Shown piece by piece: positions 60,957-64,000 of a DNA stretch of 64,000 nucleotides. This DNA comes from Rhodanobacter sp. DHB23 (GTDB taxonomy: Bacteria; Pseudomonadota; Gammaproteobacteria; Xanthomonadales; Rhodanobacteraceae), in assembly GCF_014842975.1 (NCBI RefSeq), contig NZ_JACYXK010000027.1:186001-250000 (forward strand). The letters run 5' to 3'. The position numbers and the translations under genes are program-made. Every line of letters starts with the position of its first letter. Within the stretch, counting starts at the first letter, position 1. The notes under the pieces are model-generated. The model saw only the letters and a list, made by a program, of their open reading frames with translations, was not told where the DNA came from and ran no database searches.

Positions 60957-61523
60957 TCAGGGCACCAGTTGGCCGGCGAGGTGTTGGCGCCGCGCCCGCA
61001 CGATCCGCGCAGGCGCCTGCGGCTCGCCGTCGCGCTGGCCCGGCAGCTCGCCGCCGTAGACGTGCAACGTGTAGGCGATGTCGTGCCGCGACAGGTTGCG
61101 GCAGCGATGCGCACGGCCGGCGTCGCGCTCGAACCAGTTGGCGTCGCCCGGGCCCAGCCAGTTGCGCCCCTGCGCCTCCAGCTCGCCGCTGTGCGGGTCA
61201 CGCCGGTACGACTGCCATTCCAGCGCGCCGTGCAGGGTGAGCTCCAGTCCCCAGCCGCCGGCATGGTCCAGCAGCGGCATGCGCTCGCCGGGTGGCCAGG
61301 CGCGCACCAGCACGCACAGTGCAGGCTGGCGGCACTCGACCAGCACGCGGGTGTCGATGCCGCGGCGATGCACCGCGGCCAGGCGCGCCGACAGCCCGGG
61401 GCCGTCGCCATGCACCACGCGGCCAAGGTCGCGCGCCATCGCGGCCAGGTCGGGATAGTCGGCGCGACCGTATTCGAGCGCGATCTCGCGCAAGGTCTTC
61501 AAGTTGTGCATGTACCTGCCCAT
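60957..61523 (-). CDS. Cysteine-dioxygenase-like cupin lacking one metal-binding His
   Basis: A 188-residue cupin of the cysteine dioxygenase family (thiol to sulfinate oxidation). Compared with well-known CDOs, the second-shell and third ligand regions are intact: H87 in LDHAGGWG, H139 in HRCRN, and the H154/Y156 pair in TLHVYGG. The position of the first iron ligand (the first His of HxH) is L85 (PLLDH). The substitution needs two base changes from a His codon, so it is unlikely to be a read error. Activity may be altered or lost. The start is MGRYMHNLKT or Met5. Confidence 0.82.
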   Translation of the reverse strand: MGRYMHNLKTLREIALEYGRADYPDLAAMARDLGRVVHGDGPGLSARLAAVHRRGIDTRVLVECRQPALCVLVRAWPPGERMPLLDHAGGWGLELTLHGALEWQSYRRDPHSGELEAQGRNWLGPGDANWFERDAGRAHRCRNLSRHDIAYTLHVYGGELPGQRDGEPQAPARIVRARRQHLAGQLVP

Positions 61524-61573
61524 GCGGAACCCGGCGTGGAAGCGTCCGGGCAGTGGAGCATGGGCATCGTTAA

Positions 61574-61612
61574 ACGGCCGTAAGGCAGTACGTGCGCACG
61601 CCTTACGGCCGT
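61574..61612. terminator. Terminator between tonB and the cupin operon
   Basis: A 13-bp perfect inverted repeat, acggccgtaaggc/gccttacggccgt, with TTTAACG following on the minus strand. It ends tonB. Confidence 0.75.
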
Positions 61613-61624
61613 GCCTGCGTCAGC

Positions 61625-62281
61625 TCACAGGTTGTCCAGCACGAAATTCACCGGCACCTTGGCCCATGCGCGCACCGCGTGGCCGTCCACCGTCGCGGGC
61701 TGGAAGCGCCAATGCGCCAGCACCTGTTCGCGCGCGCTGCGGTCGAGCAGGGCGTAGCCGCTGCCGTGTTCGACCTCGACCTGCAACGGCGCGCCGTTCT
61801 CGTCGACCAGCACGCGCAGCAGCACCGTACCCTGCATGTGCCGGCGCAATGCCTGCACGGGGAACTGCAGCGGCGCGGAACGGTAGGCCAGCGTGGCCTC
61901 GACCGGCGCGGAAGTGTCCACGCCGCCGGACGCGTTGCCCGGCGGCGCCACGACCGGCATCGCCTGCGTGCCCTCCGTGGTCGGCACCACCATCGGCGGC
62001 GCGATGACGGGATGCGGCAACGCATGCACCGGCATGACGGGCGCGCGCGGCAACGGTTTCAGTTCGATCGGCGGCGGCGGCTTCACGGGTGGCGGCGGCT
62101 CGATCAGGGTGACCTGCGGCACCGTGGTGATCCGGTGCATCAATTCCAGCGCCTGCGGCGCCAGCGGGCGGGTGAGGATCAGCAGGGCGGCGAGGTTGAG
62201 TGCGATGGTCGCACTGAGCGCGGCGATGCGCGCGGCATCGGGTTGGGGGCGAACGGCAACAGCCAGGCTTGCGGACGACAT
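61625..62281 (-). CDS. tonB: TonB energy-transducing protein
   Basis: A 218-residue TonB. It has an N-terminal membrane helix (ALSATIALNLAALLIL), a Pro-rich periplasmic spacer with PPPPVKPPPPIELKP, and a C-terminal TonB fold with VQALRRHMQGTVLLRVLVDENG and ARAQVLAHWRFQPATVDG-like (AREQ...). It couples the proton-motive force to outer-membrane receptors. exbB/exbD are not adjacent. It is divergent from the PAQR gene. Confidence 0.93.
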   Translation of the reverse strand: MSSASLAVAVRPQPDAARIAALSATIALNLAALLILTRPLAPQALELMHRITTVPQVTLIEPPPPVKPPPPIELKPLPRAPVMPVHALPHPVIAPPMVVPTTEGTQAMPVVAPPGNASGGVDTSAPVEATLAYRSAPLQFPVQALRRHMQGTVLLRVLVDENGAPLQVEVEHGSGYALLDRSAREQVLAHWRFQPATVDGHAVRAWAKVPVNFVLDNL

Positions 62282-62483
62282 GAGCGACCTCCTGACGGCG
62301 TTTCGGTTTTTGGGTTGTGGCGCCGGCGACGCTGCGGGTGCAGGGGGACCGTCGTGGACGCGGCTTGAGCCTATGCCTGCACCCCGACGGTGCGCAAGTG
62401 GACGGCCAAACGCCGCAGCGGTAGCCAGGCGGGAACGCCCGCGTTATGGTGCAATGCAGGATCACTTCCCTGCCGGAGTCGCC

Positions 62484-63149
62484 ATGATCGCCGCCATCGC
62501 CGCCATCGCCGCATCCCCGCGCTACCGCCGCGGCGACGAATTCGCCAGCAGCCTGCTGCACGGCCTGGGCATCGTGCTCAGCATCGGCGGTCTCGCCACC
62601 CTGGTGGCCTTCGCGGCACTGCGCGGCGATGCGCGCGACGTCGCCGCCTGCGTGGTCTATGGCGTCACCCTGATCCTGCTCTACACCGCTTCCACGCTGT
62701 ACCACGCGATCCCCGTGGTCGCGGCCAAGCCGGTGCTGCGCACGCTGGACCACATCGCGATCTACCTGCTGATCGCCGGCACCTACACGCCGTTCACCCT
62801 GATCGCCCTGCCGGGCACCTGGGGCTGGAGCCTGTTCGCCACGGTGTGGACGCTGGCCCTGGTCGGCAGCGTGCTGGAACTGGGCTGGTTCCGCCGCTGG
62901 CGCAAGCTGGCCGTGCTGCTCTACGTGGGCATGGGCTGGGTCGGCATGCTCGCCTTCAAGCCACTGGCCGCGCACTTGCAGGTGGGTGGCATGGCGCTGC
63001 TGATCGGCGGCGGCGTGGCCTACACGCTCGGCGTGCCGTTCTACCTGTGGCGCAAGCTGCCGTACCAGCACACGCTGTGGCACGCCTTCGTGCTCGCCGG
63101 CAGCGTGCTGCACTACCTTGCGGTGCTGCTGTACGTGTTGCCGGGCTGA
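62484..63149 (+). CDS. PAQR/hemolysin III-family membrane protein
   Basis: A 221-residue seven-helix protein of the hemolysin III / PAQR family. Conserved metal-type residues lie in STLYHAI (Ser/His), LDHIAIYLLIAGTYTPFTL (Asp/His) and HTLWHAFVLAGSVLHY (two His). These sites resemble the hydrolase zinc site of PAQR receptors. Despite the old name, no toxin role is implied. GGAG lies 6 bases before the ATG. Convergent with the DUF456 gene. Confidence 0.88.
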   Translation: MIAAIAAIAASPRYRRGDEFASSLLHGLGIVLSIGGLATLVAFAALRGDARDVAACVVYGVTLILLYTASTLYHAIPVVAAKPVLRTLDHIAIYLLIAGTYTPFTLIALPGTWGWSLFATVWTLALVGSVLELGWFRRWRKLAVLLYVGMGWVGMLAFKPLAAHLQVGGMALLIGGGVAYTLGVPFYLWRKLPYQHTLWHAFVLAGSVLHYLAVLLYVLPG

Positions 63150-63159
63150 AGCCCGGCCA

Positions 63160-63648
63160 TCAGCCGAACAGCATCGCCACGCCGAACAGGCCGACCATCA
63201 CCAGCGAGATCACCAGCTTCACCAGGGTGCCGCACAGCAGGCCGATCCAGGTGCCAATGCCGACGTGGGCGGAGCGCAGCACGCTGGTGCCGGAGGAAAG
63301 CTCGCCCAGCAGCGCGCCGATGAACGGCCCGAGCAGGATGCCGGGGATGCCGAAGAACATGCCGGCGAAGGTGCCCAGCGAGGCGCCCCACAATGCGCGC
63401 CTGCTGGCGCCGACGCGTCTGGCGCCCAGCGTGCTGGAAACGAAGTCCGCGATGACGGCCACGGCACCCAGCGCGCCGATCAGCAGCAGCCACCACAGGC
63501 CGAGGTGGCGGTAATCGTCCACGGCGGCGACCAGCCAGATGCCGCCGAAGATCATCGGCACGCCCGGCAGGCTGGGCAGGATCGCGCCGACCAGGCCGCC
63601 CACGATCAGCGCGGCGCCGAGCGTGTAGAACACGATGTCGAACAGCAT
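63160..63648 (-). CDS. DUF456 membrane protein
   Basis: A 162-residue protein with about five hydrophobic segments and the DUF456 pattern of Gly/Pro-rich helices (GAILPSLPGVPMIFGG, GASLGTFAGMFFGIPG). Function unknown. The start at MLFDIVFYTLG is chosen; a 20-codon upstream extension is made of dispersed-repeat sequence (read as AGRPFDFAIMDDRKN) and is rejected. Two repeat copies lie immediately upstream. Confidence 0.83.
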   Translation of the reverse strand: MLFDIVFYTLGAALIVGGLVGAILPSLPGVPMIFGGIWLVAAVDDYRHLGLWWLLLIGALGAVAVIADFVSSTLGARRVGASRRALWGASLGTFAGMFFGIPGILLGPFIGALLGELSSGTSVLRSAHVGIGTWIGLLCGTLVKLVISLVMVGLFGVAMLFG

Positions 63649-63664
63649 GCGCGGGTCTCGGTTT

Positions 63665-63716
63665 TTGCGATCGTCCATGATCGCGAAATCAAACGGGCGG
63701 CCAGCCATGACCGCAC
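63665..63716 (-). repeat. Two-hairpin dispersed repeat, copy F1
   Basis: Reverse orientation: gcgatcgtccatgatcgc and gcggccagccatgaccgc (one mismatch), joined by gaaatcaaacg. Confidence 0.85.
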
Positions 63717-63730
63717 TCGATCTTTATCCT

Positions 63731-63783
63731 TGCGATCATCCTTGATCGCGAGAATCAAACGGGCGGCCATCCATGGTCGCACT
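63731..63783 (-). repeat. Two-hairpin dispersed repeat, copy F2
   Basis: Tandem with F1, reverse orientation. gcgatcatccttgatcgc and gcggccatccatggtcgc are joined by gagaatcaaacg. Confidence 0.85.
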
Positions 63784-63790
63784 CTTCAAT

Positions 63791-64000
63791 TCAGATCTGG
63801 CGCAGGCGCTGGGTGAGACCGCGCAGGAAATGCCGCAGCAACTGGTCGCCGCAGGGGCGGTAGTTGGGGTGTTCGGGCTTGCGGAACAGCGCGGTGAGTT
63901 CCGATTTCGACAGCGGGAAACCCGCGGCAGCGAGGATGGCGTGCAGGTCGTCGTCGCGCAGCTCGAACGCCACGCGCAGCTTCTTCAGCACGAGGTTGTT
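63791..64000 (-). CDS. DUF1456 (YehS-like) protein, C-terminal part only
   Basis: The last 69 codons of a DUF1456 protein. The visible repeat unit reads VLKKLRVAFELRDDDLHAIL..FPLSKSELTALFRKPEHPNYRPCGDQLLRHFLRGL, a known YehS-type unit (read in parts). Full-length members have two such units, about 150 residues, so the N-terminal unit and the start are beyond the window. The frame has no stop up to base 64000. Function unknown. Confidence 0.8.
   Translation of the reverse strand, partial: NNLVLKKLRVAFELRDDDLHAILAAAGFPLSKSELTALFRKPEHPNYRPCGDQLLRHFLRGLTQRLRQI

Overview
The window is GC-rich proteobacterial chromosome. Gene content and protein flavour point to Xanthomonadales, most likely Rhodanobacteraceae (Rhodanobacter/Dyella/Frateuria type). 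The reasons are a short PhoPQ pair, a PdhA starting with the sequence seen in xanthomonads, tryptophanyl-tRNA synthetase with a C-terminal extra domain, GTAG-type REP sequences, and a cbb3 oxidase cluster with an Fnr-type regulator. The taxonomic call is inference. No phage, IS element, CRISPR array or rRNA was found. The only RNA gene is one tRNA-Thr.

Layout. 1-8.4 kb: end of a cytochrome bo3 operon (cyoD), a secreted alpha/beta hydrolase, glmS, cystathionine beta-synthase, a DUF465 protein, two DUF4398-like envelope proteins, and pilU. 8.5-24 kb: maiA, then a central-carbon block (pgk, a HAD phosphatase, tkt, class I fba, pyk, gap). This block is interrupted by three tandem outer-membrane beta-barrel genes, a secreted S1/P1 nuclease, and a BigR-type persulfide-stress island (ArsR sensor, metallo-beta-lactamase persulfide dioxygenase, two YeeE/YedE-type membrane proteins). 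24-35 kb: a respiratory region with ccoN-O-Q-P, a small membrane protein, ccoI, ccoS and a group III truncated haemoglobin in one tight operon. It is followed by a gene-free 0.7-kb stretch, tpx, a CopD-like protein, nnrS, an Fe-S Fnr regulator and ferredoxin-NADP reductase. 35-46 kb: a TMEM175-type channel, a tRNA dihydrouridine synthase, a PepSY-like protein with phoP-phoQ, birA-coaX-SPOR, tRNA-Thr, arginase, trpS and two uncharacterised genes. 46-54 kb: the tyrosine/homogentisate pathway (hppD, hmgA, fumarylacetoacetase, a VOC protein) with a divergent MarR regulator, a POT peptide transporter and tryptophan 2,3-dioxygenase. 54-64 kb: pyruvate dehydrogenase E1alpha/E1beta/E2, cardiolipin synthase, a flavoprotein plus cysteine-dioxygenase-like cupin pair, TonB, a PAQR/hemolysin III protein, a DUF456 protein and the end of a DUF1456 gene.

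How it works together. The regulator at 33.5 kb keeps the Fnr four-cysteine and DNA-reading signatures, and a near-consensus Fnr box precedes ccoN. This predicts oxygen-controlled high-affinity respiration, with NO-related partners (truncated haemoglobin, NnrS) alongside. Four enzymes of tyrosine degradation are present, with maiA 38 kb from the others.

The least-explained content is between genes. There are three dispersed repeat families: (i) a two-hairpin element of about 55 bp with compensatory base changes, roughly ten copies; (ii) GTAG-type REP elements, one cluster of which supplies the stop codons of two convergent genes; (iii) a C-rich/G-rich hairpin repeat that brackets a DUF559 nuclease gene inserted inside the tyrosine operon. 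Two of the three tandem porin-like genes share a promoter module with 11-bp-phased repeats. The cysteine-dioxygenase-like cupin has lost one of three expected iron-binding histidines.
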